This document shows positions 25,657 to 38,771 of a stretch of 64,000 nt of DNA, piece after piece. Position numbers and translations under genes: made by a program. Below the pieces are notes generated by a model that saw only the letters and a list, made by a program, of their open reading frames with translations, did no database searches and was not told where the DNA came from. How positions within the stretch are numbered: position 1 is the first letter of the stretch; each line of letters opens with the position of its first letter. Source of the DNA: Owenia fusiformis (taxonomy: Eukaryota; Annelida; Polychaeta; Sabellida; Oweniidae); the NCBI GenBank assembly GCA_903813345.2, contig CAIIXF020000010.1, positions 26,312,425-26,376,424 of the forward strand. Reading direction: 5' to 3'.

Positions 25657-25883
25657 GAACATTCTGCACAATGGACATTTCAATTAGGAGACTTGCGGAC
25701 ACTGGCCTCACTGATATCCCAACTACCGTACGTAAAATTAGATCGCAGCGGGCCCACTCCATACAGATGCCTGACCAATACGTCTTCTGCCATCTTGCCC
25801 TTCTAGAGCATGCCCAGAGTATTGGACTTGTCCCAGAACTGAACCTTACAGGATTTGAAGACAGCAGCAGTGAAGACGATTAA
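25657..25883 (+). CDS. Protein tyrosine phosphatase, PTPN9/MEG2-like, terminal coding exon
   Basis: The acceptor TTATTGTTCTTCAG precedes G at 25657. The exon enters in phase 1, completing a glycine that would follow the catalytic P-loop (HCSAGxGRTG) on the missing previous exon. It encodes TFCTMDISIRRLADTGLTDI, PTTVRKIRSQRAHSIQMPDQ and YVFCHLALLEHAQSIGLVPE, then a tail ending SSSEDD and TAA at 25881-25883. The Q-loop (QMPDQY) that positions the water for phosphocysteine hydrolysis is intact. The arrangement TFC.(L/M)DI...RTQRA.SIQ.P.QY.FC..A.LE.A is closest to vertebrate PTPN9, a cytosolic, vesicle-associated phosphatase with an N-terminal CRAL-TRIO domain. The acidic SSSEDD end differs from what I recall of vertebrate PTPN9. 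No upstream PTP or CRAL-TRIO exon was recognised in this window. The internal ATG is not a start. Confidence 0.85.
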
Positions 25884-27500
25884 TCTATGATAACCATATA
25901 AGGCAATGTACATGTTATTCCATTACCATAAAAGGCAATGTGCATGCCATTCCATCACTGGGTGGTCCATGAGAGTACCATTTTACATAATCCTCCTGGA
26001 CTGAGATTATTAGAGAAGAAACTTGTCTACCATATATTTTGATAGTGATATTCATTTCACCCTGTTTCCTCATGAAAGAGAGATTCTAATGGTATATATG
26101 TAAATGGTATGGTCCACCCGAACGATTATGACAGTTTTAGATTAAAGATTCAGCATTGTCTCAATTCCAGAATCCTTTATGACTACAAATGCCTAGTACA
26201 TGTAGTAGTAGGCTAGATACGACTGATTAAAAGTGCTCATTTAAAACATTTTGCACCAATTCTACACATGATCCATTTTGTTAACTACAAGACATCAACT
26301 TTTTGAATGAAACACATCTCTGAAGTGTAAATCTTTGAAAAAGTTTACTGAATTTAGCACCTATAAGACAGTGCCTAAAAGGATCATTTTGTTGTATTAA
26401 ATGCATCTGTGGTAATTGTAAACTGTGAGTTTATTATCTGCAATGTGTACATGTGGATTAAGTGTAATATCTGAATCATAATTATAAACACACTCTGTAA
26501 TGCCAGTTCACTTATATTTTTGCAATTCCAGATATTGATAATCATATTGATTTGAAAATAACTACAATTTTTTGCTGTCATTTTCAATTTGGCCAATTTT
26601 ATTTTAATTTAATCCCATGGTGATGTGAAATCATCCTGATTTTAATGGATATGTGCTGAATCAAAGCATCGTTGCAGTCTTTTTTATTTTAATTATTAAA
26701 AAAAATTCTGTTACTCTACTTAATTTGGTAAATTTGACTCTGAAAATTGGTGAAGATTTCACATGGCGAATATCCTTTTCACTAGAATTGTCATTATGTT
26801 TGAAAAGACACCATTTACCTCTCCTTGGCAACGTTAGAATTGACACAATCTGATGAAGAAATTGTTCAAATTAAAACATTGAGCAGGATCACTTAATGCA
26901 CCTGCGCAAAACACATGTGTACAAGACAAAGACAGATGAAGACATGAATTGGTGAATATTTGCAAGTCACCAAATCCGCCAAATTGAAATGGGTGCCAAA
27001 TAAAGTATGTGTAACAGTGTGTTATACATTACTGGATATATACAGTATATATACCTTCATCTGGATTATATTTTGTCCTCACAATAGACTCAATAATAAT
27101 ATTTAAGTGAATGTGATCAGATATCATCCATGTACTTGAAATCTGAATCCAAAATTATATCTAGATATATATTTCTTTTAATTTTGTTGTCAGCAAGAAT
27201 TGCAATTCTACATAGTCGCACAGTTCTATCCATTTAAATGCATATTACTTTATTTGTATACTGTAGCTGTCTAATACTGGCATAATCCAGTCAATGATCT
27301 GGTTTCATAATTGTTCTGAGAAAGGCTTTGGTAAAGACTCTACTATAATTAATGGATAAATGATATTCTGTTTCAATTTTGAGGAGACTCAGATTTGCTT
27401 CAATATTCTAAAAGTTGGAAAATAAATTCAGATCACATTTGAATTTCATGGGGCAGAGACAATCAAAATGGTATAATTATCCCATCGACCGAAGTTCGGA
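25884..27500 (+). other. Probable 3' UTR and flank of the phosphatase gene
   Basis: No coding signal. AT-rich, with ATTAAA and AATAAA candidates. A short direct repeat ATAAGGCAATGTACATG / AAAGGCAATGTGCATGCC lies near 25900-25950. Confidence 0.4.
26999..27004 (+). terminator. Candidate poly(A) signal for the phosphatase gene
   Basis: AATAAA lies 1.1 kb after the phosphatase stop, in AT-rich sequence with no competing gene. ATTAAA variants occur earlier, near 26143 and 26869. Which of them is used cannot be told from the sequence. Confidence 0.3.
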
Positions 27501-27544
27501 GGGATATAGGGAATGCCTCAGTCCATCCGTCTGTCCGTTCGTCC

Positions 27545-28065
27545 GTTTTTTCCAAAATCCTGAGTTTTTTATAAATGCGGTAGTTTTGCCGGAAGATTTT
27601 TGAAAAAAAAACGGTAGTTTTTACTGAAGATTTGAAAAAAATGGAGTATTTGCGGCAGATTTTGGAAAAACAGGAGTTTTTACATGAAATAAAACGGTAG
27701 TTTTTGCGGAAGATTTTTTTTTAAAAATTCTGGAAAAAGTAGAAGTTTTTGTGGTAAATTTTATAAAAAATTATAGTTTTTGCTGTAGATTTTTGAAAAA
27801 ACTGTAGTTTTTGTGGGAGATCTTTGAAAAAACTGTAGTTTGTGCGTGAGATTTTTGAAAAAATGGGAGTTTTGCGGGAGATTTTTTAAAAAATGGGACT
27901 TTTTGTGTTAGACTTTGAAAAAAAGGGAGTTTTGCGGGAGATTTTTGAAAAAATGGAGTTTTTGCGGTAGACTTTAAAAAAACTGGAATTTTTGTGAGAG
28001 ATTATGAAAAAACAGTAGTTCAGTAGAAGATCTCTGAAAAACAGTATTTTCTGAGTTTTGATGCT
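27545..28065 (+). repeat. Minisatellite, about 32-bp A/T- and G-rich unit
   Basis: Diverged copies of GGTAGTTTTTGCGGGAGATT followed by TTTGAAAAAA. Related units reappear at 28440-28650 (CGGGAGATTTTA..AAAAATA). Confidence 0.8.
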
Positions 28066-28439
28066 TAATATTTTGATTCTTACGATATAAAAGGTATATG
28101 TAAATCATGTAAACTATAGGCTCTAAAAAGTAGTTCTTATCATTTCCATTCTGTTTTGAACAATGTCGCCGGTTTATAGGTGAGTCTGTAACATTGAGAA
28201 TCAGGTTTAGTTAAATGTAATCGGAAATAAAACAATATGATAAAAACTATTGAGTAATAAGGCTGATGATTATAATGCTTATTTTCATGAAAGTTGGCCC
28301 AGAGCAAGTATTATGAGGGTTTGTTTGTTCAATTTTTACATTACAAAAGATTTATACATTTTCCTGGCGGCAAAATTGAAAGTTAAAGAAAGAAGTGTGA
28401 CTCCGATAAGAAAGGTCACAGACCTGTCAGATTGCTTTG

Positions 28440-28655
28440 AACAATACGGTAGATTTAAGCAAAAATAGGGAGATATCAGTAATACTGGAGATTTTAGCAA
28501 AAATACGGGAGATTTTATGAAAAATATTTACGGGAGATTTTAGTAAAAATATGGTACGGTAGTGTTTACAGGAGAAAACGGTACGGGAGTTTTCTTATTT
28601 TTTAAGGAAAAACAAAAATTTCATGGGAGATTCCCGTAAAAAAGACGGGAGGTTG
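28440..28655 (+). repeat. Second block of the GGGAGATTTT minisatellite
   Basis: ACGGGAGATTTTAGTAAAAAT-like units, separated from the first block by 370 bp of non-repetitive sequence. Confidence 0.7.
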
Positions 28656-29535
28656 GCAGGTCTGATTTGATTAACAGAAGAGTTTGTGTCATACATTTGG
28701 TAAGTGGATGAAATAATAATACGCCATCTGTCATATTCATTTCCCAAGGATGTGTTTGCATTAACAATGTGACAAGTCTGTCCTATAATGCCCTAGGTCA
28801 GGTTATATCACTTACAATGTAAACATTGTTTTCAAATGAATTTAGATATTCTTTAACCAAGACGACTACATTTAACAATCCTCTGTATTAGTTTTCACTT
28901 TAATTAGAAGAAAACAAATTCTTTAGTTTATAATCTTTTCTGCTAATAATTAGAGAGCTTTCGCAAGGAAGTTATAGCGTGTTTTTAAATCCCTTATGTT
29001 TATAAGTTGTAAAGTATGTGTACTATGTCATCACTTGTCACGCAGTTCTATCCATTTAAATGGAGCCATCGCTTATAAAACATTGTTTATAAGTGAGCAA
29101 ATACTAATCTCATCTAGACATAGTTATTGGATGAGAATCATCAAGATATTTGATATGAAGTCATATTACTATCCAATCAACCTCATAAACAAGGAATTTG
29201 GAGGAGAAAATAATTCATTCTTGGTGAAAAGAACATCAGAAATTATCGATGAAAATGCATTTTTTTATCTGTGTAAGACCAACTTTTTGTGAAATGCCAA
29301 ATTTCATTTCACTTATACTTATAATGTATAGCTATATGCATAAACATAGGTTATACTTTAACTTATGAGTGAAATCTCTCTATTATTAGAATGCTGGTTT
29401 TTCTCATTTAATTGTCATGGATTCCCTTATTTTGAGGTTTCCCTTTTCTTTCTTATCTTCCTCTGTGACAAAGGTGATTGAAAACATATTCAGATTTGCA
29501 GGACTTGATGGTTAGCCTCTTACCCCTTCCCAGTT
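28656..29535. other. No gene seen
   Basis: Contains GAGAGCTTTCGCAAGGAAGTTATA near 28953, similar to the terminus of the element at 47181-48146. Otherwise nothing recognised. Confidence 0.4.
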
Positions 29536-29540
29536 TAAAG

Positions 29541-30215
29541 TCATCTTCCTTTTTGCTTTCTATTTCCTTCCTCATTTGTACTCTGCCCAACATCTTGTTG
29601 TCATCTTCCTTTTTGCTTTCTATTTCCTTCCTCATTTGTACTCTGCCCAACATCTTGTTGTCATCTTCCTTTTTGCCACATGCTTTCTATTTCCTTCCTC
29701 ATTTGTACTCTGTCCAACATCTTGTTGTCATCTTCCTTTTTGCTTTCTATTTCCTTCCTCATTTGTACTCTGCCCAACATCTTGTTGTCATCTTCCTTTT
29801 TGCTTTCTATTTCCTTCCTCATTTGTACTCTGCCCAACATCTTGTTGTCATCTTCCTTTTTGCCACATGCTTTCTATTTCCTTCCTCATCTGCATTCTGT
29901 CTAACATCTTATTCTGATCCTCTTTATTTCCTCACTTGTACTCTGTCTAACATCTTAATGTCATCTTCTTTTTGCCACATGCCTTCTATTTCCTTCCTCA
30001 TTTGCACTCTGTCCAACATCTTGTTGTTATCTTCCTTTTTGCCACATGCTTTCTATTTCCTTCCTCATTTGTACTCTGTCCAACATCTTGTTGTCATCTT
30101 CCTTTTTTTGCCACATGCCTTCTATTTCCTTCCTCATCTGCACTCTGTCTAACAGCTTATTCTGATCTTCTTTATTTCCTCATTTGTACTCTGTCTAACA
30201 TCTTGCTGCACTTAT
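29541..30215. repeat. 60/66-bp minisatellite
   Basis: The unit is TCATCTTCCTTTTTGCTTTC, TATTTCCTTCCTCATTTGTA, CTCTGCCCAACATCTTGTTG (60 bp), with a 6-bp CCACAT insertion in some copies. There are about eleven copies, more diverged toward the right. Because 60 and 66 are multiples of three, several frames stay open on both strands. The - strand reads repeats of MLGRVQMRKEIESKKEDDNK. Later copies carry frameshifts. Confidence 0.9.
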
Positions 30216-33200
30216 TCTCTTCTATATAGTTAGGGCTGACATTCCAACCATCCTTCTGCTACTCTTCCAAGCATTGCCTTTTGTATCGGATGAGACTTTG
30301 CTTTTGCCAGTTCATGCAGAGATGATGCTATATCTTTCAAGTCCTGGTCACTGATACTGAATATGTGCCTGTGTACAATTTCTCATTTCCTAAAACAAAT
30401 CTATTTTTATTATTACTCTGTTGGTTTGAATTTCATTCCAATCCTCCCTGCTTTTTCTTCAAAGATCTTTACTAACCATCTGGCTCTATCTACTCCTTTG
30501 TTATATTTTGTGTTGTATCTCTGTGCAGACAGCTTTCAAAATGGGGAGTGCAAGGGGTTCTTGGCCTTTTTCCCTGCAATCTGGTGGCAGTAAGTTTGGA
30601 GTAAATAATTAAACTTTAGAAATGAGGGATGGAATTGCACCTCCTCCCCCCCCCCTCTGATGGGGGCAAGCTGTGTGTAAGTTCAGTAAAATGAAAAATA
30701 AATGCGTACATGCATTTATTTCATTGAAAGATATTTTAGTATGATCTATTATCAAATATTCTATGAATTGCAAAACCATATATTGCTTGTTTGGATTTGT
30801 GACTATACTGTGACATGTAGTCATTAGTAAGGATATAATTAACAGATTGAGTTCCTGCCCAAAGTAATTAGATCCTTGTTGCATTTCTTGATTAATGTCA
30901 ACCGAATAAGAAATTGATATATAATACAAAGGTTAAAATGACTTTCTGAAATAGTGCAAGTGCAAGGGCATTAGTTTTACTGAATTTATGTACATGTATA
31001 AGAAAACGTGCGATAAGCACTTATTCTCTTGTGCTTGAAGTAGATGCTGAGTGACATGAGGCATCTTATTTTATAACGAATGACACCCTGATCCTGAATG
31101 TCAATAAAATGCACCTAAAGAGGTTTATTTGAGGTTTGTTTGAAATTTATCATTCTTATGTTACTCAAAGAGATCTTCAAGGTCAACTTGTGCTTATGCT
31201 TATAAAGACATGAACAAAAAGGTATCTTGCATCATTTTTACTCAACATGAGATGTTTTCATTCTTTCATCTCTATGGTTGTATTAACTTCAAGTCAAAAT
31301 CATCAAGGAAATAACTTAAGGTGTTTATTAGATGAGTATGTGTGGCCGATAGATCACTTGGGTACACTAATGGAATATTGATGTTGTTGTAATCCTGCTA
31401 TCTCATTTCTTATATTCTTTAAACAATTCAGATGCTTCTAACGTGTTAAGTATTATGAAATATAAATGAATATTGATTGAATACTCATGTATTTCTTCAA
31501 AATGCTTTTTGGCTTGGTTGCTTTTATTAGTCCCTTGTAACATTAAAATCAACTTGGACCTTTTAAAGATTATTTTTACACTTTTAAATAAAGTCCCTCT
31601 GGGAGTCTGTCTTATCTGTAAAAGATGGGTTTTCAAATTTTTATCAAAGATGAGTGGCCCTTGATTACATTTCTGACTGCATAAAACCAGAGTTCACATG
31701 AGGAAATCCATTTGTCATTTCCCATGTGATTCCCCTAAAAGTCTCCAAGCCTTTGTTGGATGTTTGTGTATAATATATTATTTTGTATAAATTAATACCA
31801 TTTCCTTTCACGTATATTCTATGTATGTTTGGAGACAAATAAAATGCCAACACATTGTCAACGTATGTGAGTTATATGAATAGTTGCAATATGAATGAGG
31901 ACATTACTGAAGAAATTGATACGTGGCAATACATTTGATTAAACTTTTGAAGTATATGACCTGCTGTATGAAGTCAGAATGATAAGGAACATGTTAACAT
32001 TTCTGTGTTCTTATACAGTTATAGGGAGTGTAAAATGTTGGAAGGATTTTTTCAAAAAACAAGCATATTATGATTGAAGATTTAAGATGCGCAGAAATGT
32101 CTAAATTCACAACATTGCAATGTTGGATCTCACAATTATGGCCAAATAACTTCAAAATCAAAGCATCATAATTGTGAAATAGATTTTGTGTTTAATTTAG
32201 TCCAGTGTAAATTGCAGTATGTAAAAATGCTACATCTAACATTTCAATGTGCTGTGACTTGATTGTACATTTGACTGAATAGATTTGAATTTAAAGATAA
32301 GTGTATATACAGTATACATCATATATGATATATTTCAAAAGTACAAATGATGGTTTGTATATTATAGAGCATAGTGTATCTATACAGTATAGTAACATTT
32401 TTATAAGGTAAAAATGGTTTCATCAGTAAGTTGTTAATAGTGCTAATTGAACTTATCCTGTACTAGTAATTAATTAGAGACATACATATTAACACATGAT
32501 GTAATTGCAAAATTGTAAAATTGTAGTTTTATTTTATTTTTTAATTTGGTAGACACAATATGAGATCATGTAATTTTTGTGAAATCTAAGACAACCATAT
32601 AGCAATTTGAGACAATGCTGAATTTTGTTTTATGTCTTACTGAACACTTTCATTAATACAATGTATGTCTCAGTGAGAACTGTGGCTGAAATTTTATTGT
32701 ATTGTTTTCACAATGCACAGTTACCTTGGTTACGGGTGTTTGTTATAAACACTTTGTGTGTTTATGCTTAACATAATTATGATACATAAAACATTTCTGA
32801 ATTGTCACTCTTTACCTTTGAAACTTGATATTTCAAATCATGTGATTCATTCCAAGTGCATCAATGTGAGTACTTAAGCGTACCAAAAATTGTGAATTTT
32901 CATGTTTTGTTTATTCAATTTTTGTTAGAACCTTTTATTTCGGATCAGTAAGGAATGACAATTAGAGAAGATGTCTAATACCTCAAATTCTAAGAGTGGT
33001 ATTGTTTTAATTTGTTGGAAATGACCATTTGTGTTTATTTATTCTATAATTATAAATATATGTATACATGTATAATTGTGTAACTGAATATCATACATGT
33101 ACCAATACATATAATACTGAATATTGTGTATTGTATCACTATAGTTTCTTACTAGATATAGTTTTATATGTATTTAATGGAAAAATATAATTATGTATAA

Positions 33201-33415
33201 CATTACTCCTGTTTCATGTTTTTGAAGTTTGATGCTAAGTTGAAGTTTGAAAAGTCATTTTTGTACAATTAAACATTTCTGAATTTTGAATTTTTAATGA
33301 CATAAATCAAGATTATTTCTACTCATAGTCCATCTGTCACCCCTATACATCCTATAGTGAACCTATGAATTGTTAAAACACAATGTTTTATGGTAAATTT
33401 ATAATGATAACTTTC
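30216..33415. other. No gene seen
   Basis: AT-rich sequence without exon-like frames or clear element ends. Confidence 0.5.
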
Positions 33416-34330
33416 TTAAGTGATTTAACTGGGTTGCCAAAAAAAGTTAATTTGGGGAAAAAATATATAGGCTAATTAGGAGGGCCATAATACTTTTTTT
33501 TCGATATCTTGGAAAGTAAGAATGATAGCATCATAATTGTTCAGTCTTAACCCATGTTTTCAGGGCCAATGAATAAGATAATGTTCAATTAAACAAGAAT
33601 AGCTAATCAGATCTTGTGCATATAGAATGCAAATTAGCATATTTTATAATTGAAATATCGCATTTATTCAAAATATTTTGTTTATCAGGCTTGCAGTACA
33701 ATTGAAATTACTGACTACTGTAGTTCAGGGTTTCTTTGGTGATTTAAATGGGTTGCCAAAAATAACTATAAAAAATTATATATGCAAATTAGGGCGGCCA
33801 TTATTAAGATATCGAATTTCATCCATATCTTAATAGGTAAGAATGATAGCATCACAATTACTCAGATGCGAGTAGGTAGTTACCAGTTTCGCCACCAGGT
33901 GGCTGATTCGGGGGAAATAACATGGCAGGGTATTACAAAATTCCCTTTAACTTGAATATTCAACAGTTTTAGTGGTTCACTTTTCATATTACCCCTATGT
34001 GTATGTGATAGTTATACAAATCAAAATATGTCCAGTAAAAGGAAATATTATCTGCCCAACACAAAAAAGATATTTCACTTTTTGTGATTTTACAACATGG
34101 GGTCTATAGGGAATTTCTACTCCCATCTAGGATATTCTCGTGTCCTTACCCATGTTTTAAGGGTCAATGAATCAGATAATGTTAAAAGATACGAGAATAA
34201 CTCATTAGATATTGTGCATATATTTTGTTTATCAGGCTTGCAGTACCATTGAAAGTAGACTAGTTGAGGGTTTCCTTAGTTATTTAGTTAGGTTGCCGAA
34301 AATAACTTCGGGGGAAAATTATAAATAAAA
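33416..34330 (+). repeat. Three diverged tandem units
   Basis: GATTTAACTGGGTTGCCAAAAA, AAGTAAGAATGATAGCATCA, AACCCATGTTTTCAGGG and TTTATCAGGCTTGCAGTAC recur at about 33420, 33740 and 34280. Part of the unit also occurs at 34855-34935. Confidence 0.75.
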
Positions 34331-34379
34331 CACACGTTTCTCTTTAACCAGTCATAAAAAAATTTAACACATCGTCAAT

Positions 34380-34850
34380 TTAATGGTCATCTTTTGAATG
34401 ATAACAGTATAATTTGAAAAAGATATATATACTTTCATCTATATTGTTTTAGAAAACACATCAAACACTTGTTTTGTTTTTGGAATCATGTTCCCAGAGT
34501 GAAATGAAACATCTTTCCGAACCTCATTGGAACAAAACGACATGAACACAACATGTTTAGGTCTCCCAATATTGTAATTGTACAAAGGAAATTATGGTTG
34601 ATTTTAAAAAAGTATCTTGTTAATGAAATAAAAGGTTTATCTTGATTTTTATCTATTTTGGGGGGATTTTGTTTTAATTTTTGAATACTTTTTTAAAATC
34701 AACCAAAATTCCTTTGAATAACTATAATATTGAGAGGTGTAAAACGTTTTTTTACAGAATGTTTTCAATGATTGGTTTAAGAGAAAAACATTGTTGAATT
34801 CAGTTCTCCATATCGATACCAATCCTTTGAGAGGCCATCATTGAAATATA
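34380..34850 (+). repeat. Dispersed repeat R2, copy 2
   Basis: Collinear with 14980-15200 for the first 220 bases. Then a short inverted part, GATATCGATACCAATCCTTT-like, matches 14030-14060. Confidence 0.7.
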
Positions 34851-35144
34851 TCTTCAAAAGTAAGAATGATAGGATCACAGTTGTTGTGCCCCAACCCATG
34901 TTTTCCGGGAAAATGAATAAGATAATGTTTAAAGATAAAAGATTTTGGATTGCATGCACTTAGTAGGTGTGATTCCGTGTCCAATATCTGTTTTGCAAAG
35001 GAAATATTACAGCTCTTGAATGCTCTCAATGCATATGACTTTCCTGGATTACATGCTGGGTTCAAACTTGGTACCCGGTACCCGGTCGAAAAAACCGGGT
35101 ACCCAAAAAACGAAAAATACGAATATATAACATATATCATTAGA

Positions 35145-35752
35145 AAACCTGTAAGATCTGTTTTGAATTTACAAAAACTGTATGTAACTTCCTTCAAAAT
35201 TGAGCTAGAAGCTTCAAATAAAAAGCATTTTAAGGCTCTTTTCTTCCTCTATCATAATGGTCATATTTTCATTGGTCATGGGGGGGGGGTTGCGATCACA
35301 CCCCTCCTGGCTACGCCTATGACATTGTAAGACGTAACAATTTACACTTCAGTGGACGTTTCGTCGAAAATTGGGATAACTTAAATTATGATTAATAATC
35401 AAAATCTTACACGTTGCATCATGTAAATTAATACACGCCATCTCTCTGCTAAAGTAACGATAGCTATTTACAGAATTAAATCATAATCAAAACAATTCAC
35501 GTACCAATATACGAACTATTGAAAATAGAGTAAGATTGATTTGTCATGTTTTTCAAATCGTCTTACAATGTCACAGGCGTAGCCAGGATGGGGTGCGATG
35601 CTGCGATCTCACCCCCACCCATAACCAGTGAAAATATGAACAAGATGATAGAGGAAGAAAAGAGTCTTAAAATGCTTTTTATTTGAAGCTTCTAGCTCAA
35701 TTTTGAAGGAAGCTACATACATTTTGTAAATTCAAAACAAATCTTTCTCCCA
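35145..35752. repeat. Inverted repeat, arms about 190 bp
   Basis: The left arm (TTGAGCTAGAAGCTTCAAAT ... CTGGCTACGCCTATGACATTG) is mirrored at 35568-35745. The spacer is about 230 bp. One arm occurs alone at 10425-10640. Just upstream, GGTACCCGGTACCCGGT is a short local duplication. Confidence 0.75.
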
Positions 35753-36821
35753 GGTATAATTAAAAAGAAAATAAGTCATGCAGTGCTCATTACATGCTCA
35801 TGTGTTTTTAAAAAAATAGCTCATTCAAGTGCACTTACATAATTCTTTTGAAAAACATCACAATTTATTGCAATCGAACTCCTGTGGTGCATCAGCGACA
35901 AGCCAACGCGGTTGGCACACGCGGTTAGCCGAAAAGATTGGCACATCGGAATAGTATAGTTTCTAAATAGCTAAATAAAGCTGAATAAAGCTGACATAAT
36001 AGATGTCACCTTTGTTCACCTTGGGCCAACCTTCCATTGAGTTCTATGCTAAAAGCTTGCAATAGTCACTTTTTTTCATGATTTATCAAAGAGTGTTAGT
36101 TAAATCTGTCTGAAACTTGAATGGCATACTATTAAATGACCCTGTCAATGAACATATTGTGATTAAACATGAAAATGTTGGTTGTCATACGATTAAACCA
36201 TGGTTTTAAAGAATTTTAACATTACATCAATGGAGATTTGGCCCAAGTTTTTTTAAAATGTCATGGAGAATGATTTAAATTACATAAATGTGTAAATCAA
36301 AGCTATTATTGTAGGAAACATATCACTGAATTCAAATATGCTATTAAAAAGAAAGAAAAGTAAGTCATTAGAGATAAAATGTGCAAATCTCTTAAAATCT
36401 CATGAAAAAAACGAGAATTAGCGAGATTTCAAAATCATTTAGAAACTCCCCTATTAGCAGTGTAAGTGCGCTTGGATGAACTGGTTTTGTTGAAAACTGG
36501 TGGCCATGTAATTTGCACATTAGGGTTCTTTTGTTCTTTTTCGTGATACCTTCGGGAAATCTTATAAATATTACGCAATTCACTAGCACCGCGAGTACAT
36601 GTAGTTCAAAAACGCGGCCTTTGTGTTACCCATCAACACTTACTGTATATATTATAACCTTTTATTCAACCGCACCTTATTCTGATACTCATAACATCTT
36701 CTGTTTGACTAGAGGAGACTAAGGAGAAATGAGATGTCATGGTTTACCTTAGTGACGCGCCTGAATTATTTGTGGTATTATATTTATGGCTGTGGCAATA
36801 TCACTGTTCCACAACTAGTTA

Positions 36822-37302
36822 CTTTGACGGAACGTCAATGTAACAAAATGGATGAACTTCCTAGATTTTTGTTTTTTTTGTTTTCTCGATTTAAGCCTTC
36901 TTATCAAGTCAAGTTGCGGAATCATTTGACACAAAGTTAGACAATAAAGTCTACCTTGAAGAAACGCTCTCGGTTTGGAATTTGATTTTTGAATAAAGCT
37001 GTAATTCATGCATTTAGACCATCGCTTTAGATACATTGACGTAAGTTAACCAAGTAACATACATGGGTAATATAACGGACTTTCGTCAAAGTAACAAAAG
37101 TGAGGGACTATATATGAATTGCAACTTCATTTACAAAACAAATTCCAAATCGAGGAAACTTATTAAAGCTAGACTATATTTTCTAGCTTTGTGTCAAATT
37201 ATAATCGACAACTTGACTTATAAGTAGGTTTAAATCGAGAAAACAAAAACTCGTAACCAGGAAGTTCATCCATTTTGTTACTGTACTTACCCGTACGGGG
37301 CT
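36822..37302. repeat. Inverted repeat, arms about 150-200 bp
   Basis: GTAACAAAATGGATGAACTTCC at 36839 is mirrored by GGAAGTTCATCCATTTTGTT at 37259-37280. Inner blocks TTTCTCGATTTAA/TTAAATCGAGAAA and GACACAAAG/CTTTGTGTC also mirror. It looks like a degenerate fold-back element. Confidence 0.7.
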
Positions 37303-37727
37303 CGTAACGAGACTCGTAATTGCTTGTTTATTTTGATGAACACTTATTGATCTATGAAATAAAATACAGCATACTTGAGAAATTATATTTCAATTATATC
37401 TAATTATATTTAGTAATATGTCTTTAATAATTTCAAAATATTCGCATGTCTGTATCAACATGATAATCAGTATAAAAGCTAGGAAACAAAATAAACAGTG
37501 TTACCAATGGGATACACCATATTCCTCTACAAGGGAAGTGAATGCATATAATAAAAACATGTGCGTGCTGTATTGGAGTAAGTTGAAATGTAATGTACAT
37601 AAATATTATTGTAATTGAATATATGAATATTGATCGAAATGAATTAACATACATAGCATGTTGAAGTACAGACTAATTGCAAACACAATATCACCCAAAC
37701 TGCCAAAATATTTACGGTGTATGTTTT

Positions 37728-38771
37728 TTCAAAGGTTCATGTGCAGTACAAGTGGTTTTAGACGGTCATATCTTTCACCATGGGTACTTTCTGGCCATCA
37801 ATACAGTGGTTTAAAATGGTAGTAAAATATCAATCCAACTCTCTGAAAAATTATGGATTCGAGTCCATTTCACTGTTTAATTGCGTCAGTAAAAGCTAAA
37901 AAATAAGAAATCAAAATATCATTTTGCAATAATATATGGAAAGATATATTCCTATTGTACATGAATGGCATTTGTATATCTTGGATTGCTTCTAGTTTGG
38001 CTTATAAAGTGTGTGGACTCTTATATTTGGATGCTTCTCTGCCATGTTATTTTCAATAAGATTAACATGGCTGGAATTCTTCAAATTACAAGACGGCACA
38101 GGCTTATTGCACAAAAAACTAAAAAATCTGAAATATACAAATGTCATTCATGTACATTATGAATATACTTTTCTATATATTATTGCACAATGGTCTCTCA
38201 ATTTCTTATTTTTGCCGTTCTACTGACGCAATGAAACAGTGAAATGGACTCTAGGACCACACATTGGCACTATTTTAAAAATGGTAAGCTCGTTTTCTAA
38301 ATAGAGGATCTTGTTTTTCTCAATTTGAACCTATCGAAAGTTTCTTCTACACGTTATTAACAATTTCTTAAAAGGGGATGTGTATTGAAAACCACGTATC
38401 CCATGTTATTTTCCCGTAGGGAAAACTTGTGCTATCCATTGTTTCCAGCATAATTTTGGTCATCGAAAATGGATATCTTCAAAACTTGACTTTCAATACC
38501 ATTCTACTTTTGAAGAAGTTTAAACCCCTTGTTGAACAATCTTTTCATGCAATAAAAACCAGAAAAAGAAGATCCTCTTTTGAGTAAATAGGTTCAACAT
38601 TTTGAAAAATCCCTATTAATAATTTTTCGAATTTTTTATCATTATGGGTACTTCACCTGAAAGAAAACATATTGTTTTAATAAAAATCACTGTATTTATG
38701 CCCAGAAAGTACTCATGGTTAAAGATATGACTATCTAAAATCACTTGCCATACTGCACATGGACCTTTCAA
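37728..38771. repeat. Fold-back element about 1 kb with nested arms
   Basis: The outer arms (AAAGGTTCATGTGCAGTA ... TCATATCTTTCACCATG..TACTTTCTGG) mirror at 38660-38771. An inner pair, TCCATTTCACTGTTTAATTG / CAATGAAACAGTGAAATGGA, lies at 37866 and 38226. The segment 38290-38600 also resembles 5560-6020 in inverted orientation, including ACATGGGATACGTGGT-like and TTTTCAATGACCA-like parts. Confidence 0.65.

Noticed and set aside
28996-29292. 98-codon + strand ORF
   Set aside because: No homology, Lys/Ile/Ser-rich composition as expected by chance in AT-rich DNA, and no splice-site support.
29478-30152. 224-codon + strand ORF with hydrophobic repeats
   Set aside because: It is the minisatellite read in one of several open frames. 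The 60/66-bp unit explains its length.
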